Below are positions 1 to 8,103 of a stretch of DNA of 64,000 nucleotides, piece after piece. Positions within the stretch are counted from its first letter, which is position 1; every line of letters begins with the position of its first letter. The notes under the pieces were generated by a model. That model searched no databases. It had not been told where the DNA came from and saw only the letters and a program-made list of their open reading frames with translations. The stretch is from JAKFDI01 sp036676235 (GTDB lineage: Bacteria > Pseudomonadota > Gammaproteobacteria > Burkholderiales > Burkholderiaceae_C): the NCBI GenBank assembly GCA_036676235.1, contig JAKFDI010000022.1:13071-77070 (forward strand). The letters are read 5' to 3'. Both the position numbers and the translations under genes were made by a program.

Positions 1-546
1 GGCGGCCACGATGCCGAAGGCCGGCAGCGCGCCAGCCAGCCGCGTGATCGCCATGGCGGGTGCATTCGCCTCGTGATGGTGCGTCTCGATCTCGCTTTCC
101 ATCAGGCTCTCGATCTCGTGGGCGTTGAGGTTGCCCGAGACCATCATGCGCAGGTAATCGGTGATGAACTCGACCACGTGGTGGTCGCCGGCGACGGTCG
201 GGTATTTCTGGAAGATGGCCGAGTTCTCGGGCTCCTCGACGTCCTTCTCGATGGACATCAGCCCTTCCTTGCGCGCCTTCTGCAAGATGTCGTAGAGCAG
301 CGCCATCAACTCCATGTAGCGCGCCTTCGAGTACTTCGAGCCTTTGAGCAGGCCCGGCAGCGCGCTCAGCGTGGCGCGCAGCACTTTCGGCTGATTGGCC
401 ACCACGAAGGCGCCCAGCGAGCCGCCGCCGATGGCCATCAACTCAGTGGGCAGCGCATGCAGGATGACGCCGATGTTGCCGCCATGCAGGACGTAGGCGC
501 CGAAGATGCAGCCGAGCGCAACGACGTAGCCGATGATGACGAACAT
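1..546 (-). CDS. motA: Flagellar motor stator protein MotA (C-terminal part outside window)
   Basis: Partial gene that starts at 546 and runs off the left edge after 182 codons. The N-terminus (MFVIIGYVVALGCIFGAYV) is a first membrane helix, followed by GGSLGAFVVANQPKV, the MotA second helix and its cytoplasmic exit. The cytoplasmic loop follows (YMELMALLYDILQKARKEG; MSIEKDVEEP; FITDYLRMMVSGN; ESLMESEIETHHHE), then the start of the third helix (LAGALPAFGIVA). MotA forms the proton-conducting stator ring with MotB, which would be expected just beyond the edge. A sigma-28 type promoter lies at 611-638 and a terminator for flhDC separates the two units, so motA is probably a late flagellar gene with its own promoter. 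The family call is secure; only the missing C-terminus cannot be checked. Confidence 0.95.
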   Translation of the reverse strand, partial: MFVIIGYVVALGCIFGAYVLHGGNIGVILHALPTELMAIGGGSLGAFVVANQPKVLRATLSALPGLLKGSKYSKARYMELMALLYDILQKARKEGLMSIEKDVEEPENSAIFQKYPTVAGDHHVVEFITDYLRMMVSGNLNAHEIESLMESEIETHHHEANAPAMAITRLAGALPAFGIVAA

Positions 547-610
547 AGGAATGGGGTCCGTGTCTGGCGCCGCGCGGAAAACACAAGCAGGCCGGCGGCG
601 TGTGCCTTCC

Positions 611-638
611 TTATCGGCGCGCGAACCTTCCGACTTGA
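611..638 (-). promoter_or_regulatory. Sigma-28 (FliA) type promoter of motA
   Basis: On the minus strand the sequence reads TCAAGTCG, 12 bases, then GCCGATAA. The enteric FliA consensus is TAAAGTTT-N11-GCCGATAA, so the -10 element matches 8 of 8 and the -35 keeps the T.AAGT core. The site lies about 65 bp upstream of the motA start. The same pattern precedes flagellin 1, fliD and fliS, which supports its being real. Assignment is by pattern match, not measured transcription. Confidence 0.8.
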
Positions 639-674
639 GCAGCAGCGCACGCCATCGCCCGCCGTCAGCCCCAA

Positions 675-701
675 GAAAAAAGCGGACCCCGAAGGGTCCG
701 C
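675..701 (-). terminator. Rho-independent terminator after flhDC
   Basis: Read on the minus strand, an 8-bp perfect stem (arms 694-701 and 682-689) with a 4-base loop is followed by a T-run complementary to the A-run at 675-681. It sits 150 bp beyond the flhC stop codon and before the motA promoter, so it separates the master-regulator transcript from the motor transcript. Confidence 0.8.
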
Positions 702-854
702 CCGAAAGCACAGTTGTTGTGCCAGGAGGAGACAAGCAAGAAAAGATTCGTTGTCCAGCTCCGGTATCGGCCTGTTCGCGCTCGACTTGAGAACCGCCGA
801 AGGTCTGCCCGCTCCGAGGCCCCGCCGCCCTTGTCTGGTGTGTTCTGTCCTTGT

Positions 855-1394
855 TCAGTGCATCTTGATGCCGCCGGCCGCCCGCCCCTTGCCGGCACGC
901 GCCGGCGGGTTGCACAGGCCGCACACGTAGTGGCGCGCAATCTCATGCGGATGCGTGACGAAATGCCCACTGCACTTGGAGCACTTGGTCATGGTGAGCA
1001 TGCCGTTGTCGACGAACTTCACCAGGCGCCAGGCGCGCGTGACCGACATCAGCGCCTCCAGGCCCTGGGCCGTGGTCTGCTCCAGGTACAGCTGGTACGC
1101 CTTGATGACAGTGTCGATCTCGTCGAGCGCGGCCACCTTGTTCAGGTATTCGTGGATGTTCAGGAACAGCGACGCATGAATGTTCGGCTGCCAGGTCATG
1201 AACCAGTCGGTCGAGAACGGCAGCTGGCCCTTGCTCGGCGACTTGCCCGCCACTTCCTTATAGAGGCGCAGCAGACGCTCGTACGACAGGTCGGTCTCCG
1301 ACTCCAGCACCTGCAGGCGGGCGCCCAGATGGATCAGCGTCACGGCGCGGTCGATCTGCTTGGCTTCAGTGAGGATGCTCTTGGTGCGCGTCAT
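855..1394 (-). CDS. flhC: Flagellar transcriptional activator FlhC
   Basis: 179 residues, slightly shorter than the enteric protein (about 190). FlhC joins FlhD in the FlhD4C2 complex that switches on early flagellar operons. The N-terminal helical part (TEAKQIDRAVTLIHLGARL) is followed near the C-terminus by two cysteine pairs, CSKCSGHF and CGLC, that form the zinc site typical of FlhC. The C-terminal tail is short and basic (PPARAGKGRAAGG). It lies 43 bp downstream of flhD on the same strand, forming the usual flhDC operon, and is followed by a terminator at 675-701. The ATG at 1394 gives the family's normal N-terminus. Confidence 0.96.
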   Translation of the reverse strand: MTRTKSILTEAKQIDRAVTLIHLGARLQVLESETDLSYERLLRLYKEVAGKSPSKGQLPFSTDWFMTWQPNIHASLFLNIHEYLNKVAALDEIDTVIKAYQLYLEQTTAQGLEALMSVTRAWRLVKFVDNGMLTMTKCSKCSGHFVTHPHEIARHYVCGLCNPPARAGKGRAAGGIKMH

Positions 1395-1437
1395 GGCGAT
1401 GCTCTCGGTCGGAAGAACTGCGGTGCGGGTTGTGGAG

Positions 1438-1761
1438 TCAGGCGGCTTCTTGATGGCGCCCGGCCATCAGGATGCTGGCGTGCAGCCGCGACGTCGTGTC
1501 GTTCGCCGCGCTCTTGCCATGGTTGGTGAGCAGGTTCCACACCATGTCGTCGTCCATGCGGAAGCGGCACAGCAGCGTGTTGCCCGAGGCGATCTTCATC
1601 ATCTGCGCCGGCGACAGCAGCGCGATCAGCGCCGCCGTCTCTTCGCTGATGCCCAGGCGGTACAGCGCCTGGTCGCGGTCCGAGCGGATGAGGCTTTGCG
1701 CCAGCATCAGGTACGAAAGATTCGATTCGCGGATTTCGGAAAGGATCTGTTCGGTGTTCAT
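1438..1761 (-). CDS. flhD: Flagellar transcriptional activator FlhD
   Basis: 107 residues, normal FlhD length. The N-terminal MNTEQILSEIRESNLSYLML and the central SPAQMMKIA segment are typical of FlhD, the DNA-binding partner of FlhC. A GGAGA ribosome binding site precedes the ATG. It is the first gene of flhDC, so its promoter should lie in 1762-2080, shared with the divergent flagellin leader; I see no confident -35/-10 pair for it there. With FlhDC as class I regulator and sigma-28 type sites on late genes, flagellar control appears to follow the enteric hierarchy. That hierarchy is an inference from gene content. Confidence 0.96.
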   Translation of the reverse strand: MNTEQILSEIRESNLSYLMLAQSLIRSDRDQALYRLGISEETAALIALLSPAQMMKIASGNTLLCRFRMDDDMVWNLLTNHGKSAANDTTSRLHASILMAGRHQEAA

Positions 1762-1980
1762 GGCGGGTCTCCGTTCGCTGTGGCTGGCTTGTCTGACTGT
1801 CTGGCCGGTGTTTCCGGGTCTGTTCGTCGGGCCGGTGTTCGTCTCAACGTGGAACGGATTCTGAAGACCGGATCAGGACCGCAACATCAGGCCAGTTCTG
1901 TGGCTTGAGTCCAGTTTCTTCTGTGGGGCGTGTCAGGCAACTTCCTACACGGACGCCATCACATCAGCCGAAACAACGCC

Positions 1981-2007
1981 TCAAGTCCCGCCAGCGGTAG
2001 CCGAAAA
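1981..2007 (+). promoter_or_regulatory. Possible second sigma-28 type site upstream of flagellin 1
   Basis: TCAAGTCC, 11 bases, then GCCGAAAA (7 of 8 to GCCGATAA). It has the same form as the stronger site about 100 bp downstream. It could be an alternative start or a decayed duplicate, and it is weaker than the others because the -10 element has lost its T. Confidence 0.45.
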
Positions 2008-2076
2008 CATCCCTTGGCCGAGTCAAAGCCGCGAACAGCGCCAACAACTTCGCCCAAATTTCTGTTGACAAGACCC

Positions 2077-2104
2077 TCAAGTCGCGTTCGACCCGCTCCG
2101 ATAA
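2077..2104 (+). promoter_or_regulatory. Sigma-28 (FliA) type promoter of flagellin 1
   Basis: TCAAGTCG, 12 bases, then TCCGATAA. The -35 octamer is identical to that of the motA promoter and the -10 differs from GCCGATAA only in the first base. It lies about 225 bp upstream of the flagellin 1 start codon. Confidence 0.75.
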
Positions 2105-2329
2105 CCAGCCAACGGGCCAGAGAAATCGAACCCGGGGTCCGGAACAGCCGGCCGATGGTTTGGACGAGAGCACAACCACAGACCTCTCGCCTCCCGATCA
2201 ACGGATGACTGCCGCCGGGCGCAGTCTGCGGACAACCGCAGCGCAGCGTGAAAGGCCGCAAGGCCCCAAGCACTGAGGCAATGCCGGCGTCTGCCGGGAG
2301 TCACTTTTACTTTTTTGGAGAACCTGATC

Positions 2330-3892
2330 ATGGCTATGTCTGTCAACACCAACATCGTTTCGCTGAATGCGCAACGCAACCTCGGCACGAGCCAGAGCTC
2401 GCTGGCCACCTCGATGCAGCGCCTGTCTTCCGGCCTGCGTGTCAACAGCGCCAAGGACGACGCTGCCGGCTTGGCGATCTCGGAGCGCATGGGCGCCCAA
2501 GTTCGTGGCCTGACCGTGGCAGCTCGCAATGCCAACGACGGCATCTCGCTGGCACAGACCGCTGAAGGCGCGCTCGGCAAGATCGGCGACATGCTGCAGC
2601 GTGTGCGTGAACTGGCCGTGCAATCGGCCAACGCGACCAACAGCGCCGACGACCGTGCCGCCCTGCAGGCCGAAGTCGCTCAGATGAAGGAAGAAATCGG
2701 CCGCGTCGCCGAGCAGACTTCGTTCAACGGCACCAAGCTGATCGACGGCTCGTTCCAGGCCGCCTCCTTCCAGGTCGGCGCCAACCAGGGCGAGACGATC
2801 CGCTTGTCGGACATCGCCAACGCCAGCCTGAGCGCATTGGGCAGCTGGACCAGCGTGGACACGCCGTCCGCGCCGGTGACCGGTGTCGCGCCGGCGGGTA
2901 CGGGCGCAGCAGCCGCCGTGCCGGCCACGGCGACCGATTCGACGGCTTCGGGCGCCTACACGATCGCTGCATCCACGACGGCGACCGATGCGTTCCAGTT
3001 CTCCATCGACGGCACGGTCGTTTCCGACAACGTGGTCGCCTCGGCCACTGCCGGCCAGATCGATACCGACATCGCCGCATTCGTGGCCGCCAGCAACGGC
3101 GCCTACACGCAAGCCGGAACGGTGGCCGGCGGCGACCTGGTGATCTCCAAGGCCGACGGCACCGACCTGGTCATCGCCACCTCGTTCTCCGACGCCGTGG
3201 GTTCGACAGCTGCTGCTGCCGGCACCACCTCGGACGGCACGTTCGCCACCGCCATCGTCGGCACCCACACCGGCGGCACGCCGGCCGTGGCGGCCGTGCC
3301 CGCCACCTTCTCGGCCATCGCCGCAGGCGAGCTGACCATCAACGGCACCAACATCGTCGTCGGCGCCGCCGCCGATGCCGCTACCCGCCTGACGGACCTG
3401 ACGACCGCCATCAACGCCCAGAAGGCAACGACCGGCGTGACGGCCTCCATCGTCAGCGGTGCGCTCACGCTCACCTCCACCGGTGGCACGGGCGACATCA
3501 ACGTCGCTGGCACTGCTGCCACGGCGCAGGCCGGCCTGACCGTGGCCGACAGCTTGCACACCGACGGCACGGCCCAGACCGGCTTCGCCTCGCTGGACAT
3601 CTCCACGGTGGCAGGCGCGAACAACGCCATGCTGGCGATGGACGCCGCGATCAAGGACGTCAACTCGGCACGCGGCACGCTGGGTGCGGTGCAAAGCCGG
3701 TTCGAGAACGCGATCTCCAACATCCAGGCCACGTCGGAAAACCTCTCGGCTGCTCGCGGCCGGATCGTGGATGCCGACTTCGCATCGGAAACGGCCAACC
3801 TGTCGCGTGCGCAAATCCTGCAGCAAGCCGGCACGGCCATGATCGCCCAGGCCAACCAGCTGCCGCAGCAAGTGCTGTCGCTGCTGCGCTGA
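2330..3892 (+). CDS. fliC: Flagellin 1
   Basis: 520 residues from the ATG at 2330, chosen because GGAG lies 9 bases upstream and the family begins MA(M)SVNTNIVSLNAQRNL. Residues 1 to about 140 are the conserved D0/D1 N-terminal flagellin domain (SMQRLSSGLRVNSAKDDAAG). Residues about 170-430 are a variable, Ala/Thr/Gly-rich surface domain. Residues about 435-520 are the C-terminal domain ending QANQLPQQVLSLLR. It is exported by the flagellar type III apparatus with FliS as likely chaperone. A clear terminator follows, so it is transcribed apart from flagellin 2. The two flagellins have exactly the same length and are nearly identical through most of their length, including the variable domain, which points to a recent tandem duplication or ongoing gene conversion. 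Confidence 0.97.
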   Translation: MAMSVNTNIVSLNAQRNLGTSQSSLATSMQRLSSGLRVNSAKDDAAGLAISERMGAQVRGLTVAARNANDGISLAQTAEGALGKIGDMLQRVRELAVQSANATNSADDRAALQAEVAQMKEEIGRVAEQTSFNGTKLIDGSFQAASFQVGANQGETIRLSDIANASLSALGSWTSVDTPSAPVTGVAPAGTGAAAAVPATATDSTASGAYTIAASTTATDAFQFSIDGTVVSDNVVASATAGQIDTDIAAFVAASNGAYTQAGTVAGGDLVISKADGTDLVIATSFSDAVGSTAAAAGTTSDGTFATAIVGTHTGGTPAVAAVPATFSAIAAGELTINGTNIVVGAAADAATRLTDLTTAINAQKATTGVTASIVSGALTLTSTGGTGDINVAGTAATAQAGLTVADSLHTDGTAQTGFASLDISTVAGANNAMLAMDAAIKDVNSARGTLGAVQSRFENAISNIQATSENLSAARGRIVDADFASETANLSRAQILQQAGTAMIAQANQLPQQVLSLLR

Positions 3893-3934
3893 GCCCGCGG
3901 CCGGCGCGAGCCGGCTTCTTTCAGCTCCGCTTCG

Positions 3935-3971
3935 AGCCCCGTACCGAAAGGTGCGGGGCTTTTCTCGTTTT
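3935..3971 (+). terminator. Rho-independent terminator after flagellin 1
   Basis: An 11-bp stem with one G-T wobble (arms 3935-3945 and 3950-3960), a GAAA tetraloop, and a T-rich tail (TTTCTCGTTTT). It lies 43 bp after the flagellin 1 stop and before flagellin 2. Confidence 0.9.
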
Positions 3972-4093
3972 GAACTGGCCCTTGATTCGCCTGCTTTTCG
4001 CCGAATCGCCGCGGCGCCCTGGCCGAAGAATGGAGCTTCGTACCGCGGCACCCCGGCGCTCGAGCCGGAACATCGATTCAACAGGAGCGCCTC

Positions 4094-5656
4094 ATGCCAA
4101 TGACCATCAACACGAACATCGTTTCGCTGAATGCGCAACGCAACCTCAACACCAGCCAAAGTTCGCTGGCCACTTCGATGCAGCGCCTGTCTTCCGGCCT
4201 GCGCGTCAACAGTGCGAAGGACGACGCCGCCGGCCTCGCGATTGCCGAGCGCATGAACACCCAGGTGCGCGGCCTGAACGTGGCGGCACGCAACGCCAAC
4301 GACGGCATCTCGCTGGCACAGACCGCTGAAGGCGCGCTCGGCAAGATCGGCGACATGCTGCAGCGTGTGCGTGAACTGGCCGTGCAGTCGGCCAACGCGA
4401 CCAACAGCGCCGACGACCGTGCCGCCCTGCAGGCCGAAGTCGCTCAGATGAAGGAAGAAATCGGCCGCGTCGCCGAACAGACCTCGTTCAACGGCACCAA
4501 GTTGCTCGACGGCACTTTCCAGGCGGCGGCTTTCCAGATCGGCGCCAATCAAGGCCAGATGATCACCATCGCGGAGATCACCAACGCCAGCCTCAGCGCA
4601 CTGGGCAGCTGGACCAGCGTGGACACGCCGTCCGCGCCGGTGACCGGTGTCGCGCCGGTGGGTACGGGCGGGTCGGCCCTTGTGGCTGCCACGCCGACCG
4701 ACTCGACGGTCTCGGGCGCCTATGTGATCGCTGCGTCCACGACCGCGACCGATGCGTTCCAGGTGTCCATCGACGGCGCGGTCGTTTCCGACAACGTGGT
4801 CGCCTCGGCCACTGCCGGCCAGATCGACACCGACATCGCCGCATTCGTGGCCGCCAGCAACGGCGCCTACACGCAAGCCGGAACGGTGGCCGGTGGCGAC
4901 CTGGTGATCACCAAGGCCGACGGCACCGACCTGGCCATCACCACGTCGTTCTCCGATGCCGTGGGTTCGACCGCTGCTGCTGCCGGCACCACCTCGGACG
5001 GCACGTTCGGCGCGGGCTTCGTTGCCACTCACACCGGCGGCACGCCGGAGGTGCCGGCCGTGGCCGCCACCTTCTCGGCCATCGCCGCAGGCGAGCTGAC
5101 CATCAACGGCACCAACATCACCGTCGGCATCGCCGCCGATGCCGCCACGCGCCTGGCGGACCTCGCCACGGCCATCAACGCCGCTCGCGACACGACCGGC
5201 GTGATGGCCGAAGTCGTCGGCGGAGCACTCGAACTCACCTCCATCGGCGGCACGGGCGACATCAACGTCGCCGGTACCGCTGCCACGGTACAGGCCGGCC
5301 TGACTGTGGCCGACAGCCTGCACACCGACGGCACGGCCCAGACCGGCTTCTCCGCGCTCGACATCTCCACCGTGGAGGGCGCAAACAACGCCATGCTCGC
5401 AATGGACGCCGCGTTGAACGACATCAACTCGGCGCGCGGCACGCTGGGCGCGGTGCAAAGCCGGTTCGAGAACGCCATCTCCAACATCCAGGTAACAGCG
5501 GAGAACCTGACCGCCGCACGCGGGCGGATCATGGACGCCGACTTCGCGATGGAAACGGCGAACCTGTCGCGCGCCCAGATCCTGCAGCAGGCCGGCACCG
5601 CGATGGTGGCCCAGGCCAACCAGCTGCCGCAGCAGGTGCTGTCGCTGCTGAAGTAA
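4094..5656 (+). CDS. Flagellin 2
   Basis: 520 residues starting MPMTINTNIVSLNAQRNLNT, with an AGGAG ribosome binding site at about 4082. The domain order matches flagellin 1: conserved D0/D1 N-terminus, variable Thr/Ala-rich middle, conserved C-terminus ending QANQLPQQVLSLLK. Differences from flagellin 1 are scattered substitutions, such as the GTGGSALVAATPTDS stretch and the INAARDTTGVMAEVV stretch in the variable domain, with no net length change. Unlike flagellin 1, fliD and fliS, I find no TCAAG/GCCGATAA pair in the 122 bp between the upstream terminator and this gene. Expression may rest on a different promoter or on read-through. Function as a filament subunit is secure; its relative use is unknown. 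Confidence 0.95.
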   Translation: MPMTINTNIVSLNAQRNLNTSQSSLATSMQRLSSGLRVNSAKDDAAGLAIAERMNTQVRGLNVAARNANDGISLAQTAEGALGKIGDMLQRVRELAVQSANATNSADDRAALQAEVAQMKEEIGRVAEQTSFNGTKLLDGTFQAAAFQIGANQGQMITIAEITNASLSALGSWTSVDTPSAPVTGVAPVGTGGSALVAATPTDSTVSGAYVIAASTTATDAFQVSIDGAVVSDNVVASATAGQIDTDIAAFVAASNGAYTQAGTVAGGDLVITKADGTDLAITTSFSDAVGSTAAAAGTTSDGTFGAGFVATHTGGTPEVPAVAATFSAIAAGELTINGTNITVGIAADAATRLADLATAINAARDTTGVMAEVVGGALELTSIGGTGDINVAGTAATVQAGLTVADSLHTDGTAQTGFSALDISTVEGANNAMLAMDAALNDINSARGTLGAVQSRFENAISNIQVTAENLTAARGRIMDADFAMETANLSRAQILQQAGTAMVAQANQLPQQVLSLLK

Positions 5657-5743
5657 AGCGCCGAGAGCGCGCGCGCCGGTGCGCGCCCTCCTTCAAATCG
5701 CGAGCCTGCCCTTCCGGCGCCGATACGCACCGGACGCGCGGGC

Positions 5744-5770
5744 TCAAGTTCTTGCGCGAACTGCCGATCA
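5744..5770 (+). promoter_or_regulatory. Sigma-28 (FliA) type promoter of fliD
   Basis: TCAAGTTC, 11 bases, then GCCGATCA (7 of 8 to GCCGATAA). It ends 25 bp before the fliD start codon, so the leader would be very short. Confidence 0.75.
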
Positions 5771-5795
5771 AGACGTTTCACACTGAGGTCTTCCC

Positions 5796-7151
5796 ATGGC
5801 GATTTCATCCCCCGGCATCGGCAGCGGTCTCGACGTCGACAGCATCGTGAGCCAGCTGGTCGCGCTCGAACGCAGGCCGATCACCCTGCTGGAGACGGCG
5901 AAGACCAAGCTCGACAGCCAGCTGTCGTCGGTCGGCTTGCTGCAGAGCTACATGGGCAACCTGCAGTCGGCCGCCGGCGTGCTGGCACAGGGCGACTTCT
6001 GGACCAAGAACGCCGCCACGAGCAGCGATGCAGCGTCCGTGTCCGTGTCGGCACGTGCAGGCGCCACACCGGCGAGCTACAGCATCGAGGTGACGAACCT
6101 GGCGACGGCTCAGTCCCTGTCGTCAGCGGTGATCACCGACACCACGAACGTGGGCACGGGCACGCTCAGCATCACGCGCGGCGGCGTGGAAGTGCAGGTG
6201 GAGATCGGCGCTGGGGAGAACTCGCTCGAAGCGATGCGAGACAAGATCAACGCCGCGGACGCCGGCGTCACCGCCTCGATCGTGCAGGATGGCGCGGGGC
6301 CGCGCCTCGTGTTCACCGGCACCGAAACAGGTGCGGCCAACGCGGTCACGGTGTCCGTTGCCGATGCGACGGGGCAACTCGGCGCGCTGGCCTATCCCGG
6401 CGGCATGACGGAGAACCGGGCCGCCGCAGATGCGGCGTTCACCGTCAACGGCCTGGCGCTCACGTCGGCCAGCAACAAGCTCGAGAACGTGGTCGACGGG
6501 CTGGATCTCACGCTGTCCAAGATCACCGAGTCGCCCGTGACGGTGAAGGTGAGCAACGACAGCGCGGCGCTGCGCAAGGGCATCAATGATTTCGTGAGCG
6601 CCTACAACGCCATCAACAGCTTTCTCAGTACGCAGACCCGGTACGACGAAGCGACCAAGAGTGCCGGCGCGCTGCAGGGCGACCGCACGGCCGTGAGCCT
6701 GCAGTACAAGCTGCGCAGCCTTGCGGCGCAGTCGGGCGACGCATCGTCGGCCTTCGGGCGCTTGTCCGACATGGGCATCGCGCTGCAGCGCGACGGCTCG
6801 CTGAAGGTCGAGAGTGAAACGAAGCTCACCGCGGCGCTGGCCGACCCGGCCGAGTTGTCGAAGGCCTTCACCACGGCTGATAGCGGGCTGGCGCACGGCT
6901 TCAAGGGTCTGGCCGACAGCATGCTCGGCGTCGAAGGACAGCTCACGTCGCGGGCCGACGGCCTGCGAGCCAGCGTCAAGCGCAACGAGGACAACCAGGA
7001 CCGCCTCGAGGACCGTGTGGCGCGCACAGAACAGCGCCTGCTCAGGCAGTACCAGGCGCTCGACGCAAAGATGGGCGTGTTGACCAATCTGTCGAGCTAC
7101 GTGACGCAGCAGATGGACATGCTGAGCAGCATGTACACGCGCGACAAGTGA
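5796..7151 (+). CDS. fliD: Flagellar filament cap protein FliD (HAP2)
   Basis: 451 residues, typical of short FliD proteins. The N-terminus MAISSPGIGSGLDVDSIVSQ and the following LVALERRPI are the FliD_N signature. The middle contains a flagellin-like hook motif (SIEVTNLATAQSLSS). The C-terminal third (about 270-451) is FliD_C with a long coiled coil, ending YVTQQMDMLSSMYTRDK. FliD caps the growing filament and folds exported flagellin. A sigma-28 type promoter lies immediately upstream and a strong terminator downstream (7166-7201), so this appears to be a single-gene transcript. Confidence 0.96.
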   Translation: MAISSPGIGSGLDVDSIVSQLVALERRPITLLETAKTKLDSQLSSVGLLQSYMGNLQSAAGVLAQGDFWTKNAATSSDAASVSVSARAGATPASYSIEVTNLATAQSLSSAVITDTTNVGTGTLSITRGGVEVQVEIGAGENSLEAMRDKINAADAGVTASIVQDGAGPRLVFTGTETGAANAVTVSVADATGQLGALAYPGGMTENRAAADAAFTVNGLALTSASNKLENVVDGLDLTLSKITESPVTVKVSNDSAALRKGINDFVSAYNAINSFLSTQTRYDEATKSAGALQGDRTAVSLQYKLRSLAAQSGDASSAFGRLSDMGIALQRDGSLKVESETKLTAALADPAELSKAFTTADSGLAHGFKGLADSMLGVEGQLTSRADGLRASVKRNEDNQDRLEDRVARTEQRLLRQYQALDAKMGVLTNLSSYVTQQMDMLSSMYTRDK

Positions 7152-7165
7152 GCCTGATCGGCAAC

Positions 7166-7201
7166 GAGGCGCCGCGCCCTTTGGGGGCGGGCGCCTCTTT
7201 T
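7166..7201 (+). terminator. Rho-independent terminator after fliD
   Basis: A stem with outer arms GAGGCGCC (7166-7173) and GGCGCCTC (7190-7197), further GC pairing inside, then TTTT. It begins 14 bp after the fliD stop. Confidence 0.85.
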
Positions 7202-7258
7202 GCGTTCTGAAGCAGCCAAACGGCCAGAAAAACAGCGGCAAACAGCGGTTTCGAGCCC

Positions 7259-7286
7259 TCAAGCGCTGCGCGTAGCTGGCCGATAA
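7259..7286 (+). promoter_or_regulatory. Sigma-28 (FliA) type promoter of fliS
   Basis: TCAAGCGC, 12 bases, then GCCGATAA, a perfect -10 octamer. It ends 38 bp before the fliS start codon. The fliS, fliT-like and PilZ genes follow without a visible terminator and would be co-transcribed. Confidence 0.8.
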
Positions 7287-7324
7287 CCCTGCAACACCGC
7301 AGCAATCAGGCCCCCAGGAGCACC

Positions 7325-7762
7325 ATGTACGCCGCAGCCGCATCCCCTTTCAGCACCCGTGCCTCGCAAGGCTTCACCAACAGCTACCGCAGCGTGGGTC
7401 TCGAGACCGGCGTCGAGGCCGCCTCACCGCACCGTCTGGTGGCGATGCTGTTCGATGGCGTGCTCGAGTCCATCGCCCATGCACGCGGCGCAATTCAGGC
7501 CGGACAGATCGAAGCCAAGGGCCGCGCCATCGGCCGTGCCGTGCGCATCATCGAAGAAGGCCTGAAGGGCAGCCTGGACGCGAACGGCGGCGGCGCGCTG
7601 GCGGCCGACCTGGGCCAGCTCTACGGCTATGTCGTCCAACGCCTGACCTACGCCAACCTGCGCAACGACAGCGCCGCGCTCGACGAATGCCAGCGCCTGA
7701 TCGAACCACTGCGCGAGGCCTGGGCCTCGATCGCGCCGCAAGTCGCGGCGGCCCCGCGTTGA
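7325..7762 (+). CDS. fliS: Flagellar export chaperone FliS
   Basis: 145 residues, normal FliS length. The start MYAAAASPFSTRASQGFTNS and the helix with PHRLVAMLFDGVLESIAHAR are characteristic; FliS binds the disordered C-terminus of flagellin and keeps it export-competent. A CAGGAG ribosome binding site precedes the ATG. It sits 41 bp before the fliT-like gene in the usual fliD-fliS-fliT order, although fliD has its own terminator here. Confidence 0.94.
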   Translation: MYAAAASPFSTRASQGFTNSYRSVGLETGVEAASPHRLVAMLFDGVLESIAHARGAIQAGQIEAKGRAIGRAVRIIEEGLKGSLDANGGGALAADLGQLYGYVVQRLTYANLRNDSAALDECQRLIEPLREAWASIAPQVAAAPR

Positions 7763-7803
7763 ACCGTTTGCACTTCTCGACCCAACCACTTCCGGGGCCG
7801 ACC

Positions 7804-8103
7804 ATGAACGCCAGTCTCCTGAACTACTACGAAGCCATCGAAAAGGCGAGCTCCGACATGCTCGAAGCCGCCCGCACGGGCAACTGGGACCACGTGGTCA
7901 AGCTCGAGGGCGCCTGCGCGCTGCTGATCTCGCAGCTCAAGCACGCCGCCGCGAAGGAGGCGCTGGGTGCCGAGGAAGCGCAGCTCAAGTCGCGCATCAT
8001 GCAGCGCATCCTCGTCAACGACGCCGAGATCCGCCAGCTCGCCGAGCCCTGGCTCGAAGACCTCGACAACCTGATGGCCGGGCGGCCCAAGACGTTGCAT
8101 TGA
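7804..8103 (+). CDS. fliT: FliT-like flagellar export chaperone
   Basis: 99 residues from the ATG at 7804 (MNASLLNYYEAIEKASSDML). The protein is wholly helical and charged, as expected of FliT (about 100-120 residues), the chaperone of the cap protein FliD and, in enterics, an anti-FlhDC factor. FliT sequences diverge strongly, so the call leans on position: directly after fliS, before a PilZ gene, behind a sigma-28 type promoter. A WxxVxxLE-like segment (WDHVVKLEGACALLISQLK) matches the family's central helix. The stop codon overlaps the possible TTG start of the next gene. Longer in-frame starts upstream would overlap fliS and were rejected. Confidence 0.75.
   Translation: MNASLLNYYEAIEKASSDMLEAARTGNWDHVVKLEGACALLISQLKHAAAKEALGAEEAQLKSRIMQRILVNDAEIRQLAEPWLEDLDNLMAGRPKTLH

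Larger units (their letters stand above)
1762..2329. other. 568-bp divergent regulatory gap between flhD and flagellin 1
   Basis: No credible gene is seen here. The gap holds the flhDC promoter (not located) and two sigma-28 type sites on the plus strand, at 1981-2007 and 2077-2104. The flagellin 1 transcript would therefore have a leader of roughly 210-310 bases. A GGAG at 2317-2320 is the flagellin 1 ribosome binding site. Confidence 0.7.

Noticed and set aside
3893..4093. A sigma-28 promoter for flagellin 2 based on GCCGAATC (about 4000) or GCCGAAGA (about 4022)
   Set aside because: Neither has a TCAAG-like element at a spacing of 11-12, unlike the four accepted sites.
2198..5458. A 1086-codon open frame on the minus strand opposite both flagellin genes
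   Set aside because: It mirrors the codon bias of the flagellins, is His/Arg/Gly-rich with repeats reflecting the duplicated genes, and has no recognisable domain.
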